A stretch of 64,000 nt of DNA, from positions 62,001 through 126,000 of the forward strand of contig NZ_JAAEHL010000008.1 in NCBI RefSeq assembly GCF_010614725.1, written 5' to 3'. The DNA is from Flavobacterium ajazii. Lineage in GTDB: Bacteria > Bacteroidota > Bacteroidia > Flavobacteriales > Flavobacteriaceae. The notes under the pieces were generated by a model. It did not search any database and was not told where the DNA came from. It worked only from the letters and a program-made list of their open reading frames with translations. The translations under genes and the position numbers were made by a program. Positions 27,927 through 37,166 of the stretch are shown piece by piece; positions within the stretch are counted from its first letter, which is position 1, and each line of letters begins with the position of its first letter.

Positions 27927-28496
27927 CTAAAACCTATAAACCTTCTCCGGCGTTACACAATAATCTAGTTTGATATCCGATTCAAAAACATCATCAATCT
28001 GCGCTACAGCTTCAAAAAAAGAAAGCCCTATTTTGATGGTTTCAGGTTTGCATTCGGCTAAAAATTTATCGTAAAACCCTTTTCCGTAGCCAATACGGTT
28101 TCCAAAAATATCAAACGCCAAAAGTGGCACAAAAACTACTTCAATAGTTTGAGAAGGGACAGACAAACCATTCATAGGCTCGGGAATATTGTATTCGTTT
28201 TTTTTGATTTTGGTATTGTCTGTCAATAAAAAATGAGACATAATCCGGGTTTCAAAATCACTTTTTGAAATCACGATTTCTTTATCTTTTCCAGAAAGCA
28301 GATGCAAAATAAACTCAGTATTCACTTCTTTTTGTTCTTCGATAGGAAGAAAAACATGATAATACGTTTTATCCCAAATTGGTAAGGAGATTAACTGATT
28401 GCTTATTTCAAGGCTTTTTTCTTCAATATTTTTCTCAGTAAGTTCTTTTCGTAGACTTTTATAGTGTAATCGAAGTTCTTTTTTATTCGTCGGCAT
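27927..28496 (-). CDS. fthC: 5-formyltetrahydrofolate cyclo-ligase
   Basis: The enzyme converts 5-formyl-THF to 5,10-methenyl-THF with ATP. The signature GNRIGYGKGFYDKFL near the C-terminus and the N-terminal KKELRLHYKSLRKEL segment identify the family. The start at 28496 (MPTNKKELR) gives 189 aa, the usual size; the frame can be extended to 28535 but this adds an unlikely hydrophobic leader. Its start overlaps the end of the upstream aspartoacylase-like gene by 14 bp, so the two form an operon. Confidence 0.85.
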   Translation of the reverse strand: MPTNKKELRLHYKSLRKELTEKNIEEKSLEISNQLISLPIWDKTYYHVFLPIEEQKEVNTEFILHLLSGKDKEIVISKSDFETRIMSHFLLTDNTKIKKNEYNIPEPMNGLSVPSQTIEVVFVPLLAFDIFGNRIGYGKGFYDKFLAECKPETIKIGLSFFEAVAQIDDVFESDIKLDYCVTPEKVYRF

Positions 28497-29463
28497 TTTT
28501 ATCAATATTTTTAGAGATATGGTAAATAGCATCACCCTGATAAACTATAGGAGAATGATTGGCGTTGATGACAAAGCCGTCATGAGGTGCCTTTACTTTT
28601 TGTTCAAATTTACCAAAAGGGTCTGTAATTATGGCCAAAATAGTTCCTTTGGTAACAAATTGGCTTACCATATTATAATCGTGCAGCAGTCCGGATTGTT
28701 TTGCACGCAACCAAACGGAATTTTTAATATAAATAGAAGGATCTTCAGCTTCTTCTGCAATATGTTTTGGACTGAGCATGTTGAGATAATGCAGTAAACG
28801 TTTGACACCTTTTATGCCTTCATTAGCAATAGAATCGTTTATATCCAAAGATTTTCCGCCTTCAAAAAGTAGCATTTTGACATTTGCTTTTTCAGAAGTA
28901 CTTCTAAAAGAACCACTGATATTTTTAGAGTATAAAGTAAACGGAGCGTTAAAAATATCCGCAAGAAGTTTTAATTCGGAATTATTTTGTGTAATTCGGA
29001 TTTGAGGAGCGTTAAACCTGCTTGCTCCGCCGGCATGAAAATCGACTGCATAATCAATAATAGGTAATATTTGATTCGTAATATGAAAGGCGAAACGACT
29101 GGCAAGAGACCCTTTTTTACTTCCCGGAAAAACGCGGTTCAGGTCACGTCCATCAGGGAATTCTCTAGCCTTATTTACAAAACCGTAAATATTGATAATC
29201 GGAATGCAGATAATGGTTCCTCTTGTTGGGCGGTTTATTTTTTTGCTGATAATCTGGCGTACAATTTCGACGCCATTTATTTCATCGCCATGAATTCCGG
29301 CCGAAAACAAAACTACCGGTCCTTCAATTTTAGATCTTCGAACAATAATTGGGATATTAAGTTTGGTTGTGGTGTGTAATCTGGCGATTTCTACATTTAT
29401 CGTTTTGTTTTCTCCGGGCAAAATCGATTCGCCAAAAAGAACCATTGGGGCATTGTTTTTCAT
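28483..29463 (-). CDS. Succinylglutamate desuccinylase/aspartoacylase-family metallopeptidase
   Basis: This zinc carboxypeptidase-fold enzyme is of the AstE/AspA superfamily. The zinc ligands His and Glu are in HGDEINGVE and the third in the VDFHAGG segment; EGGKSL and the C-terminal beta domain (HDGFVINANHSPIVYQGDAIY) fit the DUF2817/AstE-like group. The start at 29463 (MKNNAPMVLFGE) is preferred over 29532. It overlaps the cyclo-ligase gene by 14 bp. The substrate is unknown. Members of this group deacylate small amidated amino acids, and annotation should stop at family level. Confidence 0.75.
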   Translation of the reverse strand: MKNNAPMVLFGESILPGENKTINVEIARLHTTTKLNIPIIVRRSKIEGPVVLFSAGIHGDEINGVEIVRQIISKKINRPTRGTIICIPIINIYGFVNKAREFPDGRDLNRVFPGSKKGSLASRFAFHITNQILPIIDYAVDFHAGGASRFNAPQIRITQNNSELKLLADIFNAPFTLYSKNISGSFRSTSEKANVKMLLFEGGKSLDINDSIANEGIKGVKRLLHYLNMLSPKHIAEEAEDPSIYIKNSVWLRAKQSGLLHDYNMVSQFVTKGTILAIITDPFGKFEQKVKAPHDGFVINANHSPIVYQGDAIYHISKNIDKNADE

Positions 29464-29605
29464 GTCGAATTTTAAACAGGTCCTAAATATAGAAATTATT
29501 CTTTTGATTTTGTAAATTTGAAAAGAATTCAATGTTAAGCTTTTCTAATGTAAATTGGAATGTTATTGACAATGATATTTTTACATTCTTCAGAAATAAA
29601 ACAGC

Positions 29606-31399
29606 ATGCCAATACCGTCATTAGAACTTCAGATTCAGACCCTGCCGGATAATCCCGGTGTTTATCAGTATTATGATAAAGACGGAAAGATTTTATACGT
29701 AGGAAAAGCCAAAAACCTGAAAAAAAGGGTTTCGTCATACTTTAATAAAATTCATGATACGGCAAAAACCAATGTGCTGGTAAAAAAAATCATTACCATA
29801 AAACACATTGTTGTCCCTACCGAAACCGATGCGCTTTTGTTAGAAAACAACCTGATCAAAACTTTGCAGCCACGTTATAATGTGCTGCTTCGTGATGATA
29901 AAAGCTACCCTTGGATTTGCATTAAAAAAGAACCTTTCTCGAGAATATTTCTGACCAGAAGAATGGTGAAGGACGGATCTGAATATTTTGGTCCGTATAC
30001 CAATTTCAAAATGGTTCATACGATTTTAGATTTAATCAAAGAACTATACCCGCTTCGAACTTGTAATTATGATTTGAGTGAATCCAATATCAATTCGGGT
30101 AAATTTAAAGTTTGTCTCGAATATCATATTGGCAATTGTAAAGGTCCTTGTGAAGGTTTGGAACCTTTGGAAGAATACCAAAGACAAGTCAATGCCATTC
30201 GCGAAATCCTGAAAGGGAATTTTAAAGAAAGTTTAAAGGATTTCAAAAAATTAATGAATAATTATGCGCAGAATTTACAATTTGAAGAAGCGCAGAAAAT
30301 CAAAGAAAAAATAGAAGTTTTAGAAAATTATCAATCCAGATCTACGATTATCAATCCGAAGATTACCAATATTGATGTTTTTTCGATTGTGTCTGATGAA
30401 AGCGCAGCCTATGTCAACTTTTTACAAATTTCGCATGGATCAATCATTCGTTCGCATACTTTAGAAATGAAAAAAAAGCTGGATGAAAGTGACGAGGAAT
30501 TATTAGAATTGGCGATTGTAGAATTACGGGAACGTTTTCAGTTATTATCAAAAGAGATTATTGTTCCTTTTGAACTGGACTTAGGCGAAAACATAAAAAT
30601 AACCGTTCCCCAGCTTGGAGACAAAAAGCAGATTTTAGATCTATCAATTCGGAATGCCAAATTCTACCGAATTGAGCAACTGAAACAATTACAGATTGTA
30701 GATCCGGACAGACATGTAAACCGAATTATGGCCCAGATGCAGAAAGATTTACGTCTTCCGTCTGAGCCCCGGCATATTGAATGTTTTGATAACTCAAATA
30801 TTCAGGGAACAAATCCGGTAGCAGCCTGTGTCGTTTTTAAGGATGGAAAACCAAGCAAGAAAGATTACCGTCATTTTAACGTAAAAACCGTGGAAGGTCC
30901 GGACGATTTTGCCTCAATGACCGAAATAGTATATCGTCGTTACAAAAGACTGCTGGACGAAAACGAACCACTTCCACAGCTTATTATTATTGACGGAGGA
31001 AAAGGGCAGTTATCGGCAGCTCTCAAAAGTATTGATGAATTAGGACTACGTGGTAAAATTGCTATTATCGGAATCGCAAAACGTCTTGAAGAATTGTTTT
31101 ACCCCGGTGATTCGATTCCGCTGTATCTCGATAAAAAATCCGAGACATTAAAGGTTATTCAACAATTACGAAATGAAGCTCACCGCTTCGGAATCACTTT
31201 TCACCGTGATAAACGAAGTAAAGCTGCTCTCAATTCGTCTGTAGAAAGTATTCCCGGAATTGGAGAAAAAACAATGCTTACATTAATTCAGTATTTCAAA
31301 AGTGTTAAAAGATTGAAATTGGCTACAGAAAAAGAAATTTCTGATGTAATCGGAGCATCAAAAGCCAAAAAAATTGTCGACTTTTACAAAACCAATTAG
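29606..31399 (+). CDS. uvrC: Excinuclease ABC subunit C
   Basis: UvrC makes both incisions in nucleotide excision repair. The order is an N-terminal GIY-YIG nuclease (LPDNPGVYQYYD ... ILYVGKAKNLKKRV), a Cys-rich segment (CLEYHIGNCKGPCEG), a UVR domain (about 210-245), the RNase H-like C-terminal nuclease (ECFDNSN, IIDGGKGQL) and a C-terminal helix-hairpin-helix (SIPGIGEKTMLTL). The length of 597 aa is normal. A TAAATTTG -7 element at 29513 lies rather far upstream. A candidate hairpin terminator follows at 31468. Confidence 0.95.
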   Translation: MPIPSLELQIQTLPDNPGVYQYYDKDGKILYVGKAKNLKKRVSSYFNKIHDTAKTNVLVKKIITIKHIVVPTETDALLLENNLIKTLQPRYNVLLRDDKSYPWICIKKEPFSRIFLTRRMVKDGSEYFGPYTNFKMVHTILDLIKELYPLRTCNYDLSESNINSGKFKVCLEYHIGNCKGPCEGLEPLEEYQRQVNAIREILKGNFKESLKDFKKLMNNYAQNLQFEEAQKIKEKIEVLENYQSRSTIINPKITNIDVFSIVSDESAAYVNFLQISHGSIIRSHTLEMKKKLDESDEELLELAIVELRERFQLLSKEIIVPFELDLGENIKITVPQLGDKKQILDLSIRNAKFYRIEQLKQLQIVDPDRHVNRIMAQMQKDLRLPSEPRHIECFDNSNIQGTNPVAACVVFKDGKPSKKDYRHFNVKTVEGPDDFASMTEIVYRRYKRLLDENEPLPQLIIIDGGKGQLSAALKSIDELGLRGKIAIIGIAKRLEELFYPGDSIPLYLDKKSETLKVIQQLRNEAHRFGITFHRDKRSKAALNSSVESIPGIGEKTMLTLIQYFKSVKRLKLATEKEISDVIGASKAKKIVDFYKTN

Positions 31400-31408
31400 T
31401 ATTTTTTT

Positions 31409-33760
31409 ATGCGCCTAATCCAGCTGTACATTTCAAACACTCGGTCAAAAAGCTTTTTTTCTGATGCAAAAAAAGGAGCTTCTATGGTCGCTCTTTTTTT
31501 ACAGGAAAAAATAGTTTTTTGTTTCTCGTTTTTTTTCATTTCCATCTGGGGCAGGACGTTAGTATGTCTAATGATACTGTCGATTTTTCCGCAAAACTCG
31601 TTTTCACAAGAGATAAAACAGGATAGTGTCAAAAGACCAAAAATAGGTTTGGTGCTGAGTGGAGGAGGAGCCAAAGGATTTGCTCATATCGGAGTTTTAA
31701 AAGTACTCGAAGAAGCCGGAATAAAAGTTGATTATATTGGCGGAACCAGTATGGGAGCCATAATCGGAGGGCTTTATGCAACAGGATATAATGCGTCACA
31801 AATTGATTCCATTTTTAAAAGAACCAATTTTGACGAACTGATTAATGATTATATTCCAAGGGCGTCTAAAAATTTCTACGGCAAACGAAATGATGAGTTG
31901 TATGCGCTTGTGCTTCCATTTAGTAACTTTAGAGTCGGAATTCCGGAAGCGCTTTCAAAAGGAATGTATAATTATAACTTGTTGAGTAGTCTGACCCGTA
32001 ATGTACGCCATGTACGCGATTTTAATCAGCTGCCGACCCCTTTTTTATGTATCGGGACAGATATAGAAACCGGTAAAGAAGTATTGCTGAACAAAGGAAA
32101 TCTGGCTCAGGCTATGGTAGCCAGTGCGGCTTTCCCATCCTTATTTTCGCCAGTTGAAGTAGACGGAAAATTATTGGTTGACGGTGGTGTCGTAAATAAC
32201 TATCCGATTAAAGAAGTTCGTGATTTGGGAGCAGATATTATTATTGGGGTTGATGTACAGGATGACTTACTGACAAGAAAAAACCTAAAAAATGCTACAA
32301 GGATTTTAGTTCAGATTACTAATCTTCAGTCTATCGAAAAAATGAAGGCAAAAAGAGAAGATACTGATATTTACATAAAACCTGATATTCGTGATTTTGG
32401 CGTTATTTCATTTGATAGGGGTGGAGAAATAATCAGAAGAGGAGAAGATGCCACATTTGAGTTATATGAAAAAATCAAAGCACTGGCAAACGAACAGAAT
32501 TTTTATAAAAAACCTAAATTAAAATTAGCTGCCGATACACTTGAAATCAAGAAAATAAACAATACTAAACTCGAGGATTATACGAAAGAATATATAACAA
32601 GTAAACTTCGGTTCAAACCGGGGAGTACAATAACTTATGATGAGCTTAAAAGGGGAATTAATAATATAAATTCGACACAAAATTTTAGTGCCATTTCATA
32701 TTCGCTTGACCCGAACGGAGACAAGGAAGATTTGAATCTTACCCTGAAAGAAAACCCAACGCATACCTATCTGAAGCTGGGATTGCATTATGACGGACTT
32801 TATAAAAGTGCTGTTCTGTTAAATCTGACACACAGAAAAACATTTTTGAAAAATGATAATACTTCTCTGGATATTATTTTAGGAGATAACTTTAGGTATG
32901 ATTTTAATTACTATGTAGAAAACGGATTTAATATCAGTTTTGGGTTTAATTCAAGGCTTAATCAGTTTAATAGGAATATCACACAGAGTATTAATGACCA
33001 ATCTGAAGGGAATGATGATAATTTGATTAATGTTGACTTTATGGATATTACCAATCAGGCCTATTTTCAAACCATTTTTGTGCAAAAATTCCTTATGGGA
33101 GGTGGTCTGGAACATAAGTTTCTTAAAATTAAATCACCAACATTGGAAACAAACTCAACAATTGATGAGAGTAATTATTTTAGTGTTTTCGGATATTTAA
33201 AATATGACTCTTATGATAATAAAAGTTTTCCAAGGTCAGGCTGGTATTTTTCCGGAGATGTTCAGACCTATCTGGCTTCGTCTGATTATACAAATCAGTT
33301 TAATCCTTTTTCTACAGCAAAAGCAGAGATTGGAATTGCTAAAACTGTTTTTAACAAAGCAACAATAAAATTTCAGTCTGATGTGGGATTTGCTTTCGGT
33401 AATGACAGCGTACCTTTTTTTGATTATATTCTGGGAGGATACGGTTATCAGAAAATAAATAACTTCAATTATTTCTACGGGTATGATTTTTTAAGTATCG
33501 CAGGAGATAGTTTTATAAAAGCTGCAATAACTTTTGATTATGAGATATTTAAAAGAAACCATCTTAATTTTTCTGCAAATTATGCCAATTTGGGCGATGA
33601 TCTTTTCAGTACGGTAGACTGGATTGATATGCCAAAATATTCAGGTTATGCCGTAGGATATGGCTTAGAAACCATTATTGGCCCTATTGAAGTTAAATAT
33701 TCATGGTCGCCTGAAAATCCAAAAGGGTATACCTGGTTTAACATCGGATTTTTGTTCTGA
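31409..33760 (+). CDS. Patatin-like phospholipase with C-terminal outer-membrane barrel
   Basis: The protein joins a patatin lipase domain (about 79-290) with a POTRA-like segment (about 380-445) and a C-terminal BamA/TamA-type beta-barrel (about 450-783), similar in plan to PlpD-type type Vd exporters and common in Bacteroidota. The oxyanion glycine loop SGGGAKG, nucleophile Ser114 in GTSMG and Asp258 in DGGVVNNYP are all present. The start is uncertain: ATG 31409 would place the signal deep in the protein, while ATG 31484 yields a more normal signal ending at FSQ. A hairpin at 31468-31500 overlaps this region. The lipid substrate is unknown. Confidence 0.85.
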   Translation: MRLIQLYISNTRSKSFFSDAKKGASMVALFLQEKIVFCFSFFFISIWGRTLVCLMILSIFPQNSFSQEIKQDSVKRPKIGLVLSGGGAKGFAHIGVLKVLEEAGIKVDYIGGTSMGAIIGGLYATGYNASQIDSIFKRTNFDELINDYIPRASKNFYGKRNDELYALVLPFSNFRVGIPEALSKGMYNYNLLSSLTRNVRHVRDFNQLPTPFLCIGTDIETGKEVLLNKGNLAQAMVASAAFPSLFSPVEVDGKLLVDGGVVNNYPIKEVRDLGADIIIGVDVQDDLLTRKNLKNATRILVQITNLQSIEKMKAKREDTDIYIKPDIRDFGVISFDRGGEIIRRGEDATFELYEKIKALANEQNFYKKPKLKLAADTLEIKKINNTKLEDYTKEYITSKLRFKPGSTITYDELKRGINNINSTQNFSAISYSLDPNGDKEDLNLTLKENPTHTYLKLGLHYDGLYKSAVLLNLTHRKTFLKNDNTSLDIILGDNFRYDFNYYVENGFNISFGFNSRLNQFNRNITQSINDQSEGNDDNLINVDFMDITNQAYFQTIFVQKFLMGGGLEHKFLKIKSPTLETNSTIDESNYFSVFGYLKYDSYDNKSFPRSGWYFSGDVQTYLASSDYTNQFNPFSTAKAEIGIAKTVFNKATIKFQSDVGFAFGNDSVPFFDYILGGYGYQKINNFNYFYGYDFLSIAGDSFIKAAITFDYEIFKRNHLNFSANYANLGDDLFSTVDWIDMPKYSGYAVGYGLETIIGPIEVKYSWSPENPKGYTWFNIGFLF
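31468..31500 (+). terminator. Candidate uvrC terminator overlapping the next gene's start
   Basis: An A-run followed by GGAGC pairs with GCTC and a T-run, giving an A/T-flanked stem with a 10-nt loop. The loop contains the alternative ATG of the patatin gene at 31484. The stem is short and includes a G-T pair, so it may instead be a leader structure of the patatin message. Confidence 0.4.
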
Positions 33761-33976
33761 TTTTTAATTTAACTCAATAAAAATTACGATATTTGTTGTG
33801 ATGAAAACAAAATGGACAGGTTTATTAGAGTATCTTCAATTCCTCATCAAGAGAAATCCTGAGTGAAAACGGCCGAATTGGGATAATTAGTCAATGATAC
33901 AATTGAGCTGATTGTCTGTTCACACAATTCAAATTTTTCGAATTATCTAATTTATAAATTATCTAATTGAAAAGCC

Positions 33977-35134
33977 ATGCCACTATATCACAAACTCGGA
34001 AACTTTCCACAAAAGAGACACACCCAATTCGAAAAACCTGAGGGTGGTTTTTACTACGAACAATTGTTTGGTACCGAAGGTTTTCATGGACATTCTTCCT
34101 TGTCTTATCATATTCACAGACCTACACAGGTCAAAGAAATTTTAAACTCGTATTCGGTTGAACCAAAAATTGCAATCGGAAAAAATATAAAATCATTATT
34201 GTTTAAAGGTTTTGAATTGAAACCTGAAAATGACTTTTTGGACAGCCGAAAAGCAATGCTGGTCAATAAAGACTGTATTATTGGATTGGCAGCCCCAAAA
34301 GAATCACTTCGAAACTATTTCTACAAAAATGCCGATGCCGATGAAATGCTGTTCATTCACAAAGGCAAAGGAAAATTAAGAACAATGCTGGGAAATATTC
34401 CGTTTGAATATGGCGATTATTTAATTATTCCGCGTGGTATTATTTACCAAATCGAATTCGACTCTGAAGAAAACAGACTTTTTTACGTAGAATCCTATTC
34501 TCCTTTTTATACTCCGAAACGTTATAAAAACCAATCGGGTCAGCATTTAGAACATTCGCCATTTTGTGAGCGCGATTTTATTTTGCCAAACGAACTGGAA
34601 ACGCATGACGAAAAAGGTGATTTTTTAATTAAAATCAAAAAAGAAGGAATGATTCATGAGGTGGTTTATGCCACACATCCATTTGATGTTGTAGGCTGGG
34701 ACGGTTACAATTTTCCATATGGGTTTTCGATTCACAATTTCGAACCTATAACTGGTCGCGTTCATCAACCGCCTCCGGTACACCAAACTTTTGAAACGGC
34801 AGCTTTTGTCGTTTGTTCATTTTGCCCAAGACTTTACGATTATCACCCAAAAGCGATTCCGGCGCCATATAATCACAGCAATATAGATTCTGACGAAGTA
34901 CTCTATTATGTTGATGGCGATTTTATGAGCCGTAATAATATTGAGCAAGGCCATATTACTTTACATCCGAAAGGAATTCCACACGGTCCGGCACCTGGTG
35001 CAATGGAACGCAGTATTGGCCACAAAGAAACTCAGGAATTAGCCGTTATGGTGGATACTTTCAGACCACTTATGGTTACAGAAGAAGCTATGGGGCTTGA
35101 TGATGGTCAGTATTACAAGTCGTGGACAGAATAA
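33977..35134 (+). CDS. hmgA: Homogentisate 1,2-dioxygenase
   Basis: This non-haem iron enzyme opens the homogentisate ring in tyrosine and phenylalanine degradation. The 385-aa sequence is the short form seen in Bacteroidota: a cupin core (EMLFIHKGKGKLRTMLGNIPFEYGDYLIIPRGIIYQIEF) precedes the metal-binding part (HQPPPVHQTFETAAFVVCSFCPRLYDYHPKAIPAPYNH), where histidines and a glutamate bind iron. The 4-hydroxyphenylpyruvate dioxygenase gene that supplies its substrate lies 580 bp downstream, separated by a small four-helix-bundle gene. All three intergenic gaps of this group carry similar AATTAnnTAATTA repeats. Confidence 0.9.
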   Translation: MPLYHKLGNFPQKRHTQFEKPEGGFYYEQLFGTEGFHGHSSLSYHIHRPTQVKEILNSYSVEPKIAIGKNIKSLLFKGFELKPENDFLDSRKAMLVNKDCIIGLAAPKESLRNYFYKNADADEMLFIHKGKGKLRTMLGNIPFEYGDYLIIPRGIIYQIEFDSEENRLFYVESYSPFYTPKRYKNQSGQHLEHSPFCERDFILPNELETHDEKGDFLIKIKKEGMIHEVVYATHPFDVVGWDGYNFPYGFSIHNFEPITGRVHQPPPVHQTFETAAFVVCSFCPRLYDYHPKAIPAPYNHSNIDSDEVLYYVDGDFMSRNNIEQGHITLHPKGIPHGPAPGAMERSIGHKETQELAVMVDTFRPLMVTEEAMGLDDGQYYKSWTE

Positions 35135-35274
35135 TTAGTCAATGTGCCAATTTGATAATTAGAAAATGCTTTTAAAACCTCACAAGTGAGAAAAATTAAA
35201 TAATTATTTATGTAAATTTAAACCTACAATTAAATTATTTAATTATCACATTTTCTAATTAACTAATTAAAGAA
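35135..35274. repeat. AT-rich intergenic repeat between hmgA and four-helix-bundle gene
   Basis: The gap is built from alternating TAATTAG / CTAATTA and AAATTATTTAATT motifs with an ATTAGTCAATGTGCCAATTTGATAATTAG unit. A similar unit recurs upstream of hmgA (about 33880-33970) and before the HPPD gene (35636-35713). It can form AT-rich hairpins. No promoter with both boxes was found. Confidence 0.5.
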
Positions 35275-35634
35275 ATGACTTTCAACGAAAAATATAAAGA
35301 TAACGCTCTTTTAATTAAAACTTTCAATTTCGCATTAAACATTATTGATTATACAACAGAACTTCAAGAACAAAAAAAGTTTGTTATTGCGAATCAATTA
35401 TTAAAAAGCGGTACATCAATTGGAGCAAATTCAAAAGAGTCTCAAAATGCAGAAAGTAAAGCAGATTTTATTCATAAATTAAAAATTGCAATTAAGGAGG
35501 CAGACGAAACGGAGTATTGGTTATTCTTATGTGATGCACATAAAGCGTATCCTGATTGCAAGGATTTATTAAATGAATTATCAGAAATTTTAAAAATTTT
35601 AAATAAAATAATATCAACATCTAAGAAGAATTAG
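35275..35634 (+). CDS. Four-helix bundle protein (S23 rRNA IVS-type)
   Basis: This 119-aa helical protein is of the family first described from intervening sequences of 23S rRNA genes. The segment FVIANQLLKSGTSIGANSKESQNAESKADFIHKLKIAIKEADETEYWLFLC is typical and covers most of the bundle. The role is unknown; family members recur as single genes next to unrelated genes and often near repeats. Here it lies between hmgA and the HPPD gene and is bounded by AT-rich repeats on both sides, which suggests an insertion into the tyrosine catabolic group rather than a part of the pathway. Confidence 0.75.
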   Translation: MTFNEKYKDNALLIKTFNFALNIIDYTTELQEQKKFVIANQLLKSGTSIGANSKESQNAESKADFIHKLKIAIKEADETEYWLFLCDAHKAYPDCKDLLNELSEILKILNKIISTSKKN

Positions 35635-35713
35635 AAAATTAGTGAATGTGTCAATTAGAAAATTATTTTAATTGTCGAATTTTCAAATTATCTAATTGAT
35701 AAATTATCTAATT

Positions 35714-36871
35714 ATGAAACAAGTAAAATCAGTAGAATACGGATTAGAGAAAATATTTGAAGGAGCACAGGATTTCCTTCCATTATTAGGAACAGATTAT
35801 GTAGAGTTTTATGTGGGGAATGCCAAGCAATCTGCACATTATTATAAAACAGCTTTTGGTTATCAGTCATTGGCCTATGCCGGATTAGAAACAGGAGTAA
35901 AAGACAGAGCATCTTATGTTTTGAAGCAGGATAAAATCAGAATTGTTTTGACAACGCCTCTTACGGCAGATTCTCCAATCAATGAACATTTAAAAAAACA
36001 TGGTGACGGTGTAAAAGTCGCAGCACTTTGGGTTGAAGATGCAACAAAATCTTATGAAGAAACTATAAAACGTGGTGCGCGTTCTTTTATGGAGCCAACT
36101 GTTGAAGAAGATGAATTTGGTCAGGTAGTGCGTTCCGGAATTTATACATACGGTGAAACCGTTCACATTTTTGTAGAGAGAAAAAATTACAACGGAGTCT
36201 TTCTTCCGGGTTACAAAGAATGGAAATCAGACTACAATCCGGAGCCAACCGGATTAAAATACATTGACCACATGGTTGGAAATGTAGGCTGGAACGAAAT
36301 GAATACTTGGGTAAAATTCTACGAAGACGTAATGGGATTTGTAAACTTTTTATCATTCGATGACAAGCAAATCAATACAGAATATTCAGCGCTGATGAGT
36401 AAAGTAATGTCAAATGGGAACGGAAGGATTAAATTCCCAATCAACGAACCAGCAGAAGGAAAGAAAAAATCACAAATTGAAGAATATTTGGATTTCTATG
36501 GAGGGCCAGGAATTCAGCATATTGCCATTGCGACAGACGATATAATTAAAACCGTTTCGCAATTAAAGGCAAGAGGAGTTGAATTTTTATCTCCGCCTCC
36601 TCATACTTACTACGAAGCAGTTCCGGAAAGATTAGGCGTTCACATGGATATGATGAAAGAAGATTTAAACGAAATCGAAAAACTGGCTATCATGGTCGAT
36701 GCTGATGAAGACGGGTACTTATTACAGATATTTACAAAGCCGGTTCAGGACAGACCAACGCTTTTCTTCGAAATTATTCAAAGAATGGGTGCAAAAGGCT
36801 TTGGCGCAGGTAACTTTAAAGCTCTTTTTGAGTCAATTGAAAGAGAACAGGAGTTAAGGGGAACTTTGTAA
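35714..36871 (+). CDS. hpd: 4-hydroxyphenylpyruvate dioxygenase
   Basis: This Fe(II) dioxygenase turns 4-hydroxyphenylpyruvate into homogentisate, the substrate of the nearby HmgA. Two vicinal-oxygen-chelate domains are visible. The C-terminal one holds the metal ligands: His in YIDHMVGNVG, His in QHIAIATDD and Glu in PTLFFEIIQRMG; the C-terminal helix GNFKALFESIEREQ is typical. The ATG at 35714 (MKQVKSVEYGL) gives 386 aa, the usual length; the longer frame from 35696 is less likely. It is followed by a 295-bp gap holding a possible small RNA and a terminator. Confidence 0.93.
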   Translation: MKQVKSVEYGLEKIFEGAQDFLPLLGTDYVEFYVGNAKQSAHYYKTAFGYQSLAYAGLETGVKDRASYVLKQDKIRIVLTTPLTADSPINEHLKKHGDGVKVAALWVEDATKSYEETIKRGARSFMEPTVEEDEFGQVVRSGIYTYGETVHIFVERKNYNGVFLPGYKEWKSDYNPEPTGLKYIDHMVGNVGWNEMNTWVKFYEDVMGFVNFLSFDDKQINTEYSALMSKVMSNGNGRIKFPINEPAEGKKKSQIEEYLDFYGGPGIQHIAIATDDIIKTVSQLKARGVEFLSPPPHTYYEAVPERLGVHMDMMKEDLNEIEKLAIMVDADEDGYLLQIFTKPVQDRPTLFFEIIQRMGAKGFGAGNFKALFESIEREQELRGTL

Positions 36872-36980
36872 AATTAAGTTTTTTTTACATTATGTAAAAA
36901 AATCCCCTGTAAATTGATGATTTTAATGCAAATGTTTTGTTAAACTCACTTTTTGCTATTTATTATTTAAACTTTGTATC

Positions 36981-37107
36981 TATCTTTGCACTCGCAAATC
37001 AGGAAGGGGTGGTTTCCTTCCGAATTGATATAAATTTTCATAATTTATAGTTTTTTGGTTAGTTAATAGCATAAAAACTCAGTCATTCCTTGACTGAGTT
37101 TTTTTGT
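36981..37107 (+). ncRNA. Candidate small RNA with -7 box and terminator
   Basis: No coding gene is seen between the HPPD gene and the DUF3108 gene. A strong -7 box TATCTTTG (36981-36988) is followed by a hairpin with arms ATCA-GGAAGG (36998-37007) and CCTTCC plus TGAT (37016-37029). Next come the AT-rich hairpin ATAAATT/AATTTAT (37030-37048) and an excellent intrinsic terminator at 37073-37103. A transcript of roughly 110 nt would result. A TTG -33 box at the ideal 19 bp is missing. The alternative is a leader or attenuator of the DUF3108 gene, but the terminator lies before its ATG at 37167. Confidence 0.45.
37073..37107 (+). terminator. Strong intrinsic terminator
   Basis: A perfect 13-bp stem, AAAAACTCAGTCA (37073-37085) and TGACTGAGTTTTT (37091-37103), with a 5-nt loop is followed by a T-run. 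It lies 200 bp after the HPPD gene and 60 bp before the DUF3108 start. Confidence 0.85.
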
Positions 37108-37166
37108 TTTGGTACATTTGGAATAAAATTTGCTTTTATTGCTTCGTAAATAGTAAATACCTTATT

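Noticed and set aside
30000-31500. Extra open reading frame at the uvrC end (31396-31674, - strand)
   Set aside because: It overlaps uvrC and the patatin start region antisense, is low in complexity and contains the A/T runs of the hairpin; shadow frame.
33801-33866. Short 21-codon frame upstream of hmgA (starting MKTKWTGLLEYLQF)
   Set aside because: No promoter with both boxes and no known family; the region is AT-rich and such short frames are expected by chance. It may be a leader peptide, but I cannot support it.
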